Shown here: positions 1 through 6,906 of the stretch, one piece after another
Numbering within the stretch: the stretch's first letter is position 1
How the letters are laid out: each line of letters begins with the position of its first letter
Source of the DNA: Geobacter sp.
GTDB taxonomy: Bacteria; Desulfobacterota; Desulfuromonadia; Geobacterales; DSM-12255
Direction of reading: 5' to 3'
DNA length: 7,704 nucleotides
Assembly (NCBI GenBank): GCA_012026855.1
Contig: VEOV01000028.1
Span: 1-7,704 of the forward strand
The notes under the pieces: model-generated
Databases searched by the model: none
Told to the model about the DNA's origin: nothing
Seen by the model: the letters and a program-made list of their open reading frames with translations, nothing else
Program-made: the position numbers and the translations under genes

Positions 1-1
1 T

Positions 2-517
2 ATCGAGTATGGCAAAGTTGATGCGAAAACAGTCAATGACCGCGAACTGGCCCTTGCCTATGCCAGAAGCATTGGCCTGGAGTTCCCGGATGATGTCGGC
101 TACGGCAAACTCATTACGGAGATTTTTGAGGAGGTTGCCGAACCTAAGTTGATCCAGCCGACCTTCATAACCTCCTATCCGACCGAGGTGTCGCCACTTT
201 CCAGAAAGAGCGATCACGATCCCGAGTATGTCGACCGGTTTGAGTTTTTCTGCGCCGGCAGGGAGATGGCCAATGCGTTCTCCGAGCTGAATGATCCTGT
301 TGATCAGAAGGAGCGCTTCCTTGCCCAGGTTGAGGCCAAAGACAAGGGGGATGAGGAGGCGCACTACATGGATGAGGACTATATCCGTGCCCTTGAATAT
401 GGCTTGCCGCCAACTGCCGGTGAGGGGATAGGTATCGACCGCCTGGTGATGCTGCTGACTGATTCGCCTTCGATTCGCGATGTAATTCTCTTCCCCCAGC
501 TGAGAAAGGAAAAGTAA
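2..517 (+). CDS. lysS: Lysyl-tRNA synthetase, class II, C-terminal part (5' end outside the window)
   Basis: Cytoplasmic enzyme that charges tRNA-Lys with lysine using ATP. The frame is open from base 2 to the TAA at 515-517, so about 171 C-terminal codons of a protein usually near 500 residues are present; the start lies upstream of the window. Visible family marks are the HDPEYVDRFEFF stretch, the FSELNDP segment (bases 278-298) and class II motif 3, GEGIGIDR at 419-442, whose Arg contacts ATP in class II synthetases. It is followed by the typical RDVILFPQLR ending. This is the bacterial LysS form; the related EpmA/PoxA protein is shorter and also ends in such a domain, but the SELNDP and DRFEFF segments fit LysS better. 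No truncation or frameshift is seen in this part. It lies 73 bases upstream of the Lol permease and may or may not share its transcript. Confidence 0.95.
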   Translation: MEYGKVDAKTVNDRELALAYARSIGLEFPDDVGYGKLITEIFEEVAEPKLIQPTFITSYPTEVSPLSRKSDHDPEYVDRFEFFCAGREMANAFSELNDPVDQKERFLAQVEAKDKGDEEAHYMDEDYIRALEYGLPPTAGEGIGIDRLVMLLTDSPSIRDVILFPQLRKEK

Positions 518-566
518 CTCGGGTTCCGAGCCTGGTTGAGAGCGTTACAACGATCTCTTGGCCAGG
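518..566 (+). repeat. Two adjacent inverted repeats in the lysS-lolC gap
   Basis: Immediately after the lysS stop, CTCGG (518-522) and CCGAG (526-530) can form a 5-bp stem with a 3-base loop. The next bases hold a larger imperfect inverted repeat: CCTGG (531-535) with CCAGG (562-566), and inside it GAGA (538-541) with TCTC (554-557), separated by a small asymmetric internal loop. No run of T follows either element, so a classical intrinsic terminator is not supported. Possible roles are mRNA processing, attenuation or masking of the lolC initiation region; these are inference. The pairing was read by eye and no folding energy was computed. Confidence 0.5.
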
Positions 567-590
567 CTTCTGAATCACTGTTGCCATACT

Positions 591-1871
591 ATGCCCTACG
601 AACTCTTTATAAGTCTCCGTTATCTAAAGGCAAAACGGAAATCAGCCTTTATCTCCATTATTACACTGATCTCGACGGCCGGTGTTGCACTTGGGGTTAT
701 GGCACTGATTATTGTCCTTGCCGTAATGACCGGGTTCGAGATGGACCTGAAGGAGAAAATCCTCGGCACCAATGCCCATGTTGTCATCCTGAAAAACGGT
801 TCCACCATTGATAATTATCAGGAACTTATGCAGAGGCTGGTTAAATATGACGGGGTGATTGCTGCAACCCCGTTTATTTACAATCAGGTCATGTTGTCAA
901 CCGGCAAAAATGTTTCCGGAGTAGTTCTCAGAGGCATAGACCCCGAGTCCGATCAGAAAGTGACCAACCTGCACAAGTCGATGATCAGCGGCAAGCTCTC
1001 ATCCCTGTTACCGGATAAAGGCAGTATCATGTTGAAGGATGCAGCCGAAAGCACACTGCCTGGACTGATCATCGGCAAGGAACTTGCCAGAAACCTTAAT
1101 CTTTTTCCCGGTGACAGGGTCAATATTGTCTCTCCGCTGGGGAACATGACTCCCCTTGGCATGGTTCCCAAGATGAAGGGGTTCCGGGTAGCTGGTATTT
1201 TTCATACCGGCATGTTTGAGTATGACTCGACCATAGCCTATGTCTGGCTGAAGGATGCCCAGGAATTCTTTACCATGGGGGATTCGGTTACCGGCATTCA
1301 GCTTAAGGTTGCCGATGTTTACGGCACTTCCGCCCTGGCAAAAAAGATCAACAGCGATCTTGGCCTGGACTATCATGCCCGTGACTGGATGCAGATGAAC
1401 AAGAATATCCTTTTTGCCCTCAAGACGGAAAAGGTTGTCATGTTCATTATTCTTACCCTTATCGTCCTGGTAGCTGCTTTCGGCATTGCTTCAACCCTGT
1501 TCATGCTTGTCATGGAGAAAACCCGGGATATTGCCATACTGAAATCCATGGGAGCATCCGGCAGGAGCATAATGAAGATTTTCATTCTCGAAGGGCTGAT
1601 AATCGGCACTTCCGGAACTATTGCCGGTCTGGTATCAGGCCTGCTGATTGCAAAGAATCTTGAAAGTATTGTCAGTGCAGTCCAGAAAGTGACCGGCTTC
1701 GAACTGTTCAGCAGGGATGTTTATTATCTGGATCGATTCCCGTCCCATGTCGTCCCCATGGATGTGGTGATTATTTCGGTAACAGCCATCGTAATCTCCT
1801 TCATTGCAACGCTTTACCCTTCCTGGCAGGCATCCAGGCTGCTCCCTTCGGAGGCACTCAGATATGAGTGA
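591..1871 (+). CDS. lolC: Lipoprotein-releasing ABC transporter permease, LolC/LolE family
   Basis: Inner-membrane permease that works with the LolD ATPase to extract outer-membrane lipoproteins and pass them to LolA. From the ATG at 591 the protein has 426 residues, close to E. coli LolC/LolE. It starts MPYELFISLRYLKAKR, typical for the family. TM1 lies at about 20-47, then a large periplasmic domain, TM2 at about 282-310, TM3 at about 330-360 and TM4 at about 392-413. The cytoplasmic MEKTRDIAILKSMGAS coupling segment follows TM2, and the end YPSWQASRLLPSEALRYE is a family signature. Residues 187-198, TPLGMVPKMKGF, resemble the LolA-binding hook of E. coli LolC. Only one permease gene precedes lolD, so it may act as a homodimer (LolF-like) rather than as a LolC/LolE pair; this is inference. 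An in-frame TTG at 558 would add 11 residues, but it lies inside an inverted repeat and the extension is not family-like. No good Shine-Dalgarno precedes 591. The symbol lolC is by hook similarity; lolE or lolF are possible. Confidence 0.9.
   Translation: MPYELFISLRYLKAKRKSAFISIITLISTAGVALGVMALIIVLAVMTGFEMDLKEKILGTNAHVVILKNGSTIDNYQELMQRLVKYDGVIAATPFIYNQVMLSTGKNVSGVVLRGIDPESDQKVTNLHKSMISGKLSSLLPDKGSIMLKDAAESTLPGLIIGKELARNLNLFPGDRVNIVSPLGNMTPLGMVPKMKGFRVAGIFHTGMFEYDSTIAYVWLKDAQEFFTMGDSVTGIQLKVADVYGTSALAKKINSDLGLDYHARDWMQMNKNILFALKTEKVVMFIILTLIVLVAAFGIASTLFMLVMEKTRDIAILKSMGASGRSIMKIFILEGLIIGTSGTIAGLVSGLLIAKNLESIVSAVQKVTGFELFSRDVYYLDRFPSHVVPMDVVIISVTAIVISFIATLYPSWQASRLLPSEALRYE
1850..1854 (+). 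promoter_or_regulatory. Ribosome-binding site of lolD
   Basis: GGAGG lies 9 bases before the ATG at 1864, inside the end of the permease gene. It fixes the lolD start at 1864 and argues against the longer open frame beginning upstream. Confidence 0.8.
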
Positions 1872-2541
1872 GAAGCTTCTCTCTGTAAAGGACCTCTTTA
1901 AATCCTATGGCAGCGGCCAGCAAAAAGTTGAGGTTCTGAAAGGCATTTCGCTGGAGCTTGGCAAAGGTGAGACAGTTGCTCTGCTTGGCGCGTCCGGAGC
2001 AGGCAAGAGTACCTTGATGCATATCATTGGCGCCCTTGACAGGCCGACTTCAGGCAGCGTTACTTATCAGAATGAGGATCTGTTTGCCAGGAGTGAAGGG
2101 GAGCTGGCGCTCTTTCGCAACAGAAGCATCGGTTTTGTTTTCCAGTTTCACCATCTTCTGCCCGAGTTCTCGGCGCTGGAAAATGTCATGATGCCGGCCC
2201 TGATAAACGGAGTTGTGCGCAAAGAGGCTGCTTTAAAGGCAGAAGCCATGCTCGGCGAGGTTGGCCTCGGTCATCGGCTGAGCCACAAACCGGGTGAGCT
2301 TTCCGGCGGTGAGCAGCAGAGAGTTGCCGTTGCCAGGGCTCTTGTCATGGAGCCGCAGCTGCTGCTGGCTGATGAGCCGACCGGCAACCTTGATATGCAT
2401 ACCAGTGAAAACATTCATCAGCTTTTTGAAGAGCTGCACATCAAACGCGGATTATCGCTGCTGGTTGTTACCCACAATGAGAAGCTGGCAGCCCGCACTG
2501 ACCGCCAGATTCGACTTGTTGATGGACATATTGATGGCTAG
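1864..2541 (+). CDS. lolD: Lipoprotein-releasing ABC transporter ATP-binding protein LolD
   Basis: Cytoplasmic ATPase that powers lipoprotein extraction by the adjacent permease. The 225-residue protein has a full ABC motif set: Walker A GASGAGKST (42-50), Q-loop Gln94, signature LSGGEQQR (146-153), Walker B LLLADEP (166-172) with catalytic Glu171, the LD of the D-loop (176-177) and switch His204. The FQFHHLLPEFSALENV stretch (93-108) fits the LolD/MacB/FtsE subgroup and is very close to LolD. Length matches the family, near 230 residues. The ATG at 1864 is supported by GGAGG 9 bases upstream and overlaps the permease stop by 8 bases (ATGAGTGA), suggesting coupled translation and balanced subunits. 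The stop TAG in turn overlaps the likely bamA start. Among homologues MacB-type ATPases are similar, but the neighbouring LolC/E permease settles the call. Confidence 0.96.
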   Translation: MSEKLLSVKDLFKSYGSGQQKVEVLKGISLELGKGETVALLGASGAGKSTLMHIIGALDRPTSGSVTYQNEDLFARSEGELALFRNRSIGFVFQFHHLLPEFSALENVMMPALINGVVRKEAALKAEAMLGEVGLGHRLSHKPGELSGGEQQRVAVARALVMEPQLLLADEPTGNLDMHTSENIHQLFEELHIKRGLSLLVVTHNEKLAARTDRQIRLVDGHIDG

Positions 2542-4846
2542 GGGAGCATTTTTGACTAACATACTGGTAATATTTACCTTCGTGCTCCTTTCCGTGTTGC
2601 CGGCAGTAGCAGCCCAGGACCAGATCGCTGAGATGATCATCTCGGGCAACAGGCGCATTGAAACGGCTGCAATCATGAATGCCGTCAAAAGCAAAGCCGG
2701 GGAAAAGCTCATTGAAGAGAAAATCGATGCCGATGTGAAGGCCATCTTCGGTCTTGGCTACTTTACCGATATCAAGGCCCAAAAATCGGTTAGGGACAAA
2801 GGGATCGTCATCACTTTTATCGTTACGGAAAAACCTGTCATAAGAGACATTATTTTCAGCGGCAACAGTGAAATTTCTACTGATAAGCTTAAAGAGAACT
2901 TTGAATTAAAGCCCAACTCAATTTACACTTCAAAAGAGGTTGTCAAGAATATCAAGAAATTGAAAAAACTTTACAGCGATGAGGGGTACCCCTTGGCAGA
3001 GATAGAGCCTGTCAAGGAAAGCATCAATCAGTACGATGTAAAATTGACCTTGAAGATCAAGGAAGGGGCTAAAATACTTATCAGGGAGATTGTTTTTGAG
3101 GGTAACAGTGCTTTTAACCCGTCAACCCTGAAAGGCATTATGGAGACGAAGCAGGACTGGTGGCTTGCCTGGCTCACCGGGGCCGGAGTCTACAAGGAGG
3201 ATGTCCTGAAAAACGACGTGCTCCTGCTGACCGAGCACTATATGAATAATGGTTACATTAATTTCAAGATCTCTGAGCCAAAGGTGGAGATGACTGCTGA
3301 CAAGAAGGCGATGACTGTTGCCATCTCTTTGTCAGAAGGTGATAAATATTCGGTTGGCCTGCTTGATTTCAAGGGTGATCTGCTGGAGACAAAAGAAGAG
3401 CTTGCCAAAAAGCTTAAAATGAAAAGCGGCGAAGTGTTCAACCGGGCTCAGCTTCGCCAGGAGATAGCTTCCTTTACAGATCTATACGCTGATAAAGGGT
3501 ATGCCTTTGCCAATGTTAACCCCTTGACTGCACTGAATAACCAGAAGAAAATCATCGACATCATGTTTGACATTGAAAAGGGTGAGAAAGTCTACATTGA
3601 CAGGATCAATATCACCGGCAATGGCAAGACCAGGGACAAGGTAATCCGCCGGGAGATGCGGATCTCGGAAGGGGAACTGTACAGCGCGACCGGACTCAAG
3701 AAAAGCAAGCAGAATATCATGAACCTTGGCTACTTTGAGGAAGCGACTGTTGCAACGTCAAAGGGGAAGGGTGATAACAAGCTTAATCTCGATGTAACTG
3801 TCAAGGAAAAGCCGACCGGAACATTCAGCATCGGTGGTGGCTACAGTTCTCTGGATGGGTTTGTGGCCCAGGGATCCATACAGCAGTCCAACCTTTTCGG
3901 CATGGGGCTCAAGGCAAATCTCTCTGCTTCACTGGGCGGTAAATCAAGTACCTACTCTTTGGGAGTCACTGATCCCTACTTCCTCGACACTAAAGTGTCC
4001 CTTGGCGGCGATGTTTACCGGACCGAAAGACAGTACGTGGACTATACAAAACTGGCCTATGGTGGCGATGTTAAAGCCGGTTATCAGATCTCGGATACCT
4101 TGAATACCTTTCTCATGTACAAGCTCGAGCAGACGACTCTGCTCAAGGAATCGTTCGCTCTGCAGCGCACCAGGGACCTTTTCCCGGAACTTGTTACTAC
4201 GGCCAACACAACTACCAGCTCCCTTACTGCGAGCATCTCGAGAAATGCCACTGATTACAAGATTGATCCTTCCAGCGGGATGACCAACAGCCTGTCGGTG
4301 GAGTATGCCGGTCTGGGGGGGACAACTAAATTTGTCCGCTCAATCGCCAAGACTGCCCAGTTTTTCCCGGTCGGCTTTGGTACCGTGTTCATGCTGCAGG
4401 GGACCTTGGGGTACATCCAGGATGCCGGAGCAAAGATTCCCCTGGATGAGAAGTTCTACCTCGGCGGCATTAATACCCTCAGAGGTTATGGCAGTCGAAC
4501 TGTCAGCCCATTTAAAACTACAGACCAAAACGATGGAGCGACAAACGAAATAACAGGCTCACAACGGGTTTATCTTGGTGGTGATACCGAGGCTGTTTTC
4601 AATGCTGAATATACTTTACCGCTGATAAAAGAGGCCGGCCTTAAGGGGGTGCTGTTTTTTGATGCCGGCAACGCCGTTGACGGAATTAACAATGCTTTTT
4701 CAACACTGCGCACCAGCTACGGATTTGGTATTCGCTGGTTTTCACCCATCGGCCCTTTGAGGCTTGAGTATGGCATGCCGCTAAACCCGCGTAAAGGTAT
4801 CGACAGCAGCTCCAGACTTGAATTTTCCATAGGTAATTTTTTCTAG
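2534..4846 (+). CDS. bamA: Outer membrane protein assembly factor BamA (Omp85)
   Basis: Core of the Bam complex, which folds and inserts beta-barrel proteins into the outer membrane. From ATG 2534 it has 770 residues, near the usual ~800. Residues 1-27 look like a signal peptide (Arg3, hydrophobic core, AVAA before Gln28). Five POTRA domains follow, at about 29-100, 101-181, 182-270, 271-351 and 352-428, each opening with an xIxFxGN-like strand (for example IIFSGN, IVFEGN, INITGN). POTRA3 carries a DWWLAWLTGAG insert. The barrel runs from about 429 to the end, with the loop-6 motif as LRGYG (Arg650; usually VRGF), FDAGNA, and the near-C-terminal GIRWFSPIGPLRLEYG (732-747). The terminal residue is Phe, as expected for a barrel signal. 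Start choice: ATG 2534 overlaps the lolD stop by 8 bases; TTG 2552 has a better ribosome site but would remove the only positive charge of the signal peptide; ATG 2522 adds four residues. TamA is excluded by the five POTRAs and the skp-lpxD context. Confidence 0.95.
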   Translation: MARGAFLTNILVIFTFVLLSVLPAVAAQDQIAEMIISGNRRIETAAIMNAVKSKAGEKLIEEKIDADVKAIFGLGYFTDIKAQKSVRDKGIVITFIVTEKPVIRDIIFSGNSEISTDKLKENFELKPNSIYTSKEVVKNIKKLKKLYSDEGYPLAEIEPVKESINQYDVKLTLKIKEGAKILIREIVFEGNSAFNPSTLKGIMETKQDWWLAWLTGAGVYKEDVLKNDVLLLTEHYMNNGYINFKISEPKVEMTADKKAMTVAISLSEGDKYSVGLLDFKGDLLETKEELAKKLKMKSGEVFNRAQLRQEIASFTDLYADKGYAFANVNPLTALNNQKKIIDIMFDIEKGEKVYIDRINITGNGKTRDKVIRREMRISEGELYSATGLKKSKQNIMNLGYFEEATVATSKGKGDNKLNLDVTVKEKPTGTFSIGGGYSSLDGFVAQGSIQQSNLFGMGLKANLSASLGGKSSTYSLGVTDPYFLDTKVSLGGDVYRTERQYVDYTKLAYGGDVKAGYQISDTLNTFLMYKLEQTTLLKESFALQRTRDLFPELVTTANTTTSSLTASISRNATDYKIDPSSGMTNSLSVEYAGLGGTTKFVRSIAKTAQFFPVGFGTVFMLQGTLGYIQDAGAKIPLDEKFYLGGINTLRGYGSRTVSPFKTTDQNDGATNEITGSQRVYLGGDTEAVFNAEYTLPLIKEAGLKGVLFFDAGNAVDGINNAFSTLRTSYGFGIRWFSPIGPLRLEYGMPLNPRKGIDSSSRLEFSIGNFF
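2540..2546 (+). promoter_or_regulatory. Purine-rich ribosome-binding site within the bamA start region
   Basis: AGGGGAG overlaps the lolD stop and lies 5 bases before the in-frame TTG at 2552. It is the strongest Shine-Dalgarno-like sequence near the bamA start, yet it lies downstream of the ATG at 2534. It either marks TTG 2552 as the true start or is coincidental. Confidence 0.45.
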
Positions 4847-4852
4847 TATGAG

Positions 4853-4860
4853 AGGAGAAG
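4853..4860 (+). promoter_or_regulatory. Ribosome-binding site of skp
   Basis: AGGAGAAG, with AGGAG ending 8 bases before the ATG at 4866. It selects that start over the in-frame ATG at 4848, which lies upstream of this site and would spoil the signal peptide n-region. Confidence 0.85.
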
Positions 4861-4865
4861 GTATT

Positions 4866-5390
4866 ATGAGGTTCGCAACATTCGCATCGATGTTAATAAT
4901 CAGTCTGTTTGTCACTGTGCCGGCCATGGCTGAGGCAAAACTTGGTTCTGTTGATATGCAGAAAATGATCCAGACATCGGATGCCGGTAAGGATGCCAAG
5001 GATCAGCTTGCCATAAAGGGCGCCAAGTATGAGGCGGAGAAGAATGTCAAGGAGGAGGAGTTGAGAAAGCTCAAGGGGGACCTTGAGAAGCAGAGTGTGC
5101 TTCTTTCTGAACCTGCCCGCATGGCAAAAGAGAAGGACTATCAGCAGAAACTAAAAGAATATCAGCGATTTATGAAAGATGCCCAGGACGATCTTCAGGT
5201 CAAACAGGAAGAGCTGGTCGGTAAAATGTATGAAGAGATAGTGAAACTAGTGCAAGAATACGGCAAGAAAAATTCATTTACATTTATATTTGAAAAGAGT
5301 CCCGCCATGATTTATACGGATGATAATGTAGATGTGACCGATGAGTTGCTCAAGCAGTTCAATGCCAGCAGAAAAGCTGGCAGGAAGTAG
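4866..5390 (+). CDS. skp: Periplasmic chaperone Skp/OmpH family
   Basis: Periplasmic holding chaperone for unfolded outer-membrane proteins on their way to BamA; E. coli Skp is a trimer with long helical arms. The 174-residue product is a little longer than E. coli Skp (161). Residues 1-22 form a signal peptide (MRF start, hydrophobic LIISLFVTV, cleavage after AMA; a site after Ala24 is also possible). The mature start KLGSVDMQKM matches the family's first strand. Residues from about 43 to 140 are Lys/Glu/Gln-rich and helical, consistent with coiled-coil arms. The C-terminal segment contains FTFIFEKSPAMIYTDD and DVTDELLKQFN, which recall the closing strand and helix of the trimer body. The gene starts 19 bases after bamA, with a strong AGGAG at 8 bases, and ends 10 bases before lpxD. 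The position between bamA and lpxD is the classical one for skp. Confidence 0.92.
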   Translation: MRFATFASMLIISLFVTVPAMAEAKLGSVDMQKMIQTSDAGKDAKDQLAIKGAKYEAEKNVKEEELRKLKGDLEKQSVLLSEPARMAKEKDYQQKLKEYQRFMKDAQDDLQVKQEELVGKMYEEIVKLVQEYGKKNSFTFIFEKSPAMIYTDDNVDVTDELLKQFNASRKAGRK

Positions 5391-5394
5391 GGGA
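5389..5394 (+). promoter_or_regulatory. Ribosome-binding site of lpxD
   Basis: AGGGGA overlaps the last two bases of the skp stop codon and lies 6 bases before ATG 5401. A second in-frame ATG at 5395 directly abuts it; that start would depend on the weaker AGGA at 5382-5385. Confidence 0.6.
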
Positions 5395-5400
5395 ATGGTC

Positions 5401-6450
5401 ATGAAGCTGACTCTCAGAGAGATTGCAGAACATATCGGCGGAAAAGTTATTGGTGACCCTGAAACAGAGGTTTGCGGTCTTGGGTCATTGGATGACGCTG
5501 TTGAAGGTCAGATTGTTTTTCTTGCCAATCCCAAACTTGCGGGCAAAGTCGCCCAATCAAAAGCCACGGCGGTAATTCTCCCTCCGGGTGCTGAAGGTTT
5601 TGGCAAGAATGTGATTGAAACGAAAAATCCTTACCTTGCTTTTGCCAAGGTGTTAACACTTTTCCTGGAGACCAAATCGCAGCCCAAAACGGTTATGGCC
5701 GGGGCATTCGTTTCGCCGGAGGCGGTTCTTGGAGCCGATGTGACCGTTTATCCGGGAGCCTATGTGGGCGAACGGGCCAGGATTGGTGACCGGGTTGTCA
5801 TTCACCCGGGTGCTGTAGTTTACGAAGATGCTGTCATTGGCGATGATACGGTCATTCATGCCAATGTTTCAATCCGTGAACGGTGCCGGATTGGGAAACG
5901 GGTTATTCTTCACAATGGGGTCGTGATCGGCAGTGATGGTTTTGGTTATGCTCCAGACGGCAAGAGTTATTATAAAATTCCCCAGATCGGCATTGTTGTT
6001 ATTGAGGATGATGTTGAGGTCGGGGCAAATACTACCATTGACAGAGCTGCACTGGACAAAACGATAATCGGCAGGGGGAGTAAAATTGATAACCTTGTCC
6101 AGATTGCCCATAATGTAGTTGTCGGTGAAAACACCGTCATGGCAGCTCAAGTTGGAGTCGCAGGCAGTACAAAGATCGGCCGGAATGTTACTGTTGGCGG
6201 TCAGGTCGCCTTTGCCGGTCATGTCACTGTTGCTGACAACACCATGCTTGGCGGCAGAACCGGGGTTACAAGCAGTATAACTGAGGCAGGAATATACAGC
6301 GGTCTGCCTGCCATCCCTCACAAGGACTGGCTGCGGTCATCCATTATTTTTACCAGACTGCCGGAAATGCGCAGTTCGCTTACCGCTCTTGAGAAGCGTA
6401 TCAAAGAACTGGAAGGACTATTGTCTGAAAGGGGTGCTAATGATGCTTAA
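5401..6450 (+). CDS. lpxD: UDP-3-O-(3-hydroxyacyl)glucosamine N-acyltransferase LpxD
   Basis: Third step of lipid A synthesis: transfers an (R)-3-hydroxyacyl chain from ACP to the 2-amino group of UDP-3-O-acylglucosamine, on the cytoplasmic side. The 349-residue protein matches the family (E. coli 341). Residues 1 to about 100 are the uridine-binding domain, with VFLANPKL and ATAVIL segments. From about 103 to 315 there are hexapeptide repeats of the left-handed beta-helix, and the end is an amphipathic helix (RLPEMRSSLTALEKRIKEL). Catalytic His237 in QIAHNV corresponds to E. coli His239, and His274 in FAGHV to E. coli His276. GSDGFGYAP at 177-185 is the conserved loop. ATG 5401 gives MKLTLREIAEHIGG, family-like; ATG 5395 would add Met-Val. 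The gene overlaps fabZ by about 11 bases. It is distinguished from the lpxA in the same window by the N-terminal domain. Confidence 0.96.
   Translation: MKLTLREIAEHIGGKVIGDPETEVCGLGSLDDAVEGQIVFLANPKLAGKVAQSKATAVILPPGAEGFGKNVIETKNPYLAFAKVLTLFLETKSQPKTVMAGAFVSPEAVLGADVTVYPGAYVGERARIGDRVVIHPGAVVYEDAVIGDDTVIHANVSIRERCRIGKRVILHNGVVIGSDGFGYAPDGKSYYKIPQIGIVVIEDDVEVGANTTIDRAALDKTIIGRGSKIDNLVQIAHNVVVGENTVMAAQVGVAGSTKIGRNVTVGGQVAFAGHVTVADNTMLGGRTGVTSSITEAGIYSGLPAIPHKDWLRSSIIFTRLPEMRSSLTALEKRIKELEGLLSERGANDA
6428..6434 (+). promoter_or_regulatory. Ribosome-binding site of fabZ
   Basis: AAAGGGG lies inside the 3' end of lpxD, 5 bases before ATG 6440 and 8 bases before ATG 6443. It supports initiation at one of these two adjacent codons but does not separate them. 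Confidence 0.6.
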
Positions 6451-6886
6451 TATTAATGAAATCATGAATATCCTCCCGCATCGTTATCCGTTCCTGCTGG
6501 TGGACAGAGTAGTTGAATGTGAACCTGAGAAGAAAATTGTCGCTATTAAAAATGTGACCATGAATGAGCCGTTCTTTGAGGGGCACTTCCCCGGCCACCC
6601 CATAATGCCGGGCGTGCTGATTCTGGAGGCTATGGCCCAGACCGGCGGCCTGCTGGTCGGACTGGTCAAGGGGGAAGAGACGAAAAACAGGGTCTGTTAC
6701 TTTGTCTCCATTGATAATGCCAAATTCAGAAAACCGGTACTTCCCGGTGACCAGCTCAGACTCGAAATGGAAGTTATCACCTCCAGGAGAGGTATCTGGT
6801 CTTTCCGTGGCAAAGCGTATGTAGAGGGAAAACTCGTTGCCGAAGCAGAACTGAAGGCGACTTTTGCCGGTTCAATCGGCGCTTAG
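6440..6886 (+). CDS. fabZ: (3R)-hydroxyacyl-[acyl-carrier-protein] dehydratase FabZ
   Basis: Hot-dog-fold dehydratase of fatty acid elongation, converting (R)-3-hydroxyacyl-ACP to trans-2-enoyl-ACP. The 148-residue length fits the family (E. coli 151). Early residues include the hallmark ILPHRYPFLLVDR (11-23). The active site reads GHFPGHPIMPGVLILEAMAQTGG (48-70, in two parts: His49 in GHFPGHP, and Glu63 in LILEAMAQ), the catalytic pair known from FabZ. FVSIDNAKFRKPVLPGDQL downstream is also typical. The related FabA is longer and would show a different helix sequence; the lpxD-lpxA setting also indicates FabZ. The start is ATG 6440 or ATG 6443. Either overlaps the end of lpxD (11 or 8 bases), pointing to coupled translation. 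FabZ uses the same hydroxyacyl-ACP pool as LpxA and LpxD, so co-expression can balance phospholipid and lipid A synthesis. Confidence 0.96.
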   Translation: MMLNINEIMNILPHRYPFLLVDRVVECEPEKKIVAIKNVTMNEPFFEGHFPGHPIMPGVLILEAMAQTGGLLVGLVKGEETKNRVCYFVSIDNAKFRKPVLPGDQLRLEMEVITSRRGIWSFRGKAYVEGKLVAEAELKATFAGSIGA

Positions 6887-6906
6887 CTGGATATCAAAGC
6901 ATTTAA

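Noticed and set aside
518..530. Intrinsic terminator after lysS
   Set aside because: The hairpin has only a 5-bp stem and is not followed by a run of T.
165..587. Long open frame on the - strand opposite lysS
   Set aside because: It lies opposite a confidently identified coding frame, has low-complexity His/Pro/Arg-rich content and no recognisable family.
530..591. Sigma-70 promoter upstream of the Lol permease
   Set aside because: TTGGCC at 559-564 and CATACT near 586-591 are about 21 bases apart, and no other pair with good match and spacing was found.
536..811. Forward open frame overlapping the start of the Lol permease
   Set aside because: Out of frame with the clearly conserved permease N-terminus; Cys/His-rich translation without family resemblance.
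1008..1376. 122-codon open frame on the - strand inside the Lol permease
   Set aside because: Antisense to the conserved periplasmic domain; composition not protein-like and no support from context.
2294..2533. N-terminal extension of bamA reaching back into lolD
   Set aside because: The open frame continues upstream but would place 80 residues in front of the signal peptide and overlap the Walker B region of lolD.
5341..5400. Longer lpxD starting within skp
   Set aside because: The added residues are Ser-rich and not family-like; the MKLTLREIAEHIGG start and the local ribosome site support ATG 5401.
5869..6321. 150-codon open frame on the - strand inside lpxD
   Set aside because: Fully antisense to the beta-helix repeats of lpxD, whose repetitive codon pattern easily keeps an opposite frame open; no domain or ribosome site seen.
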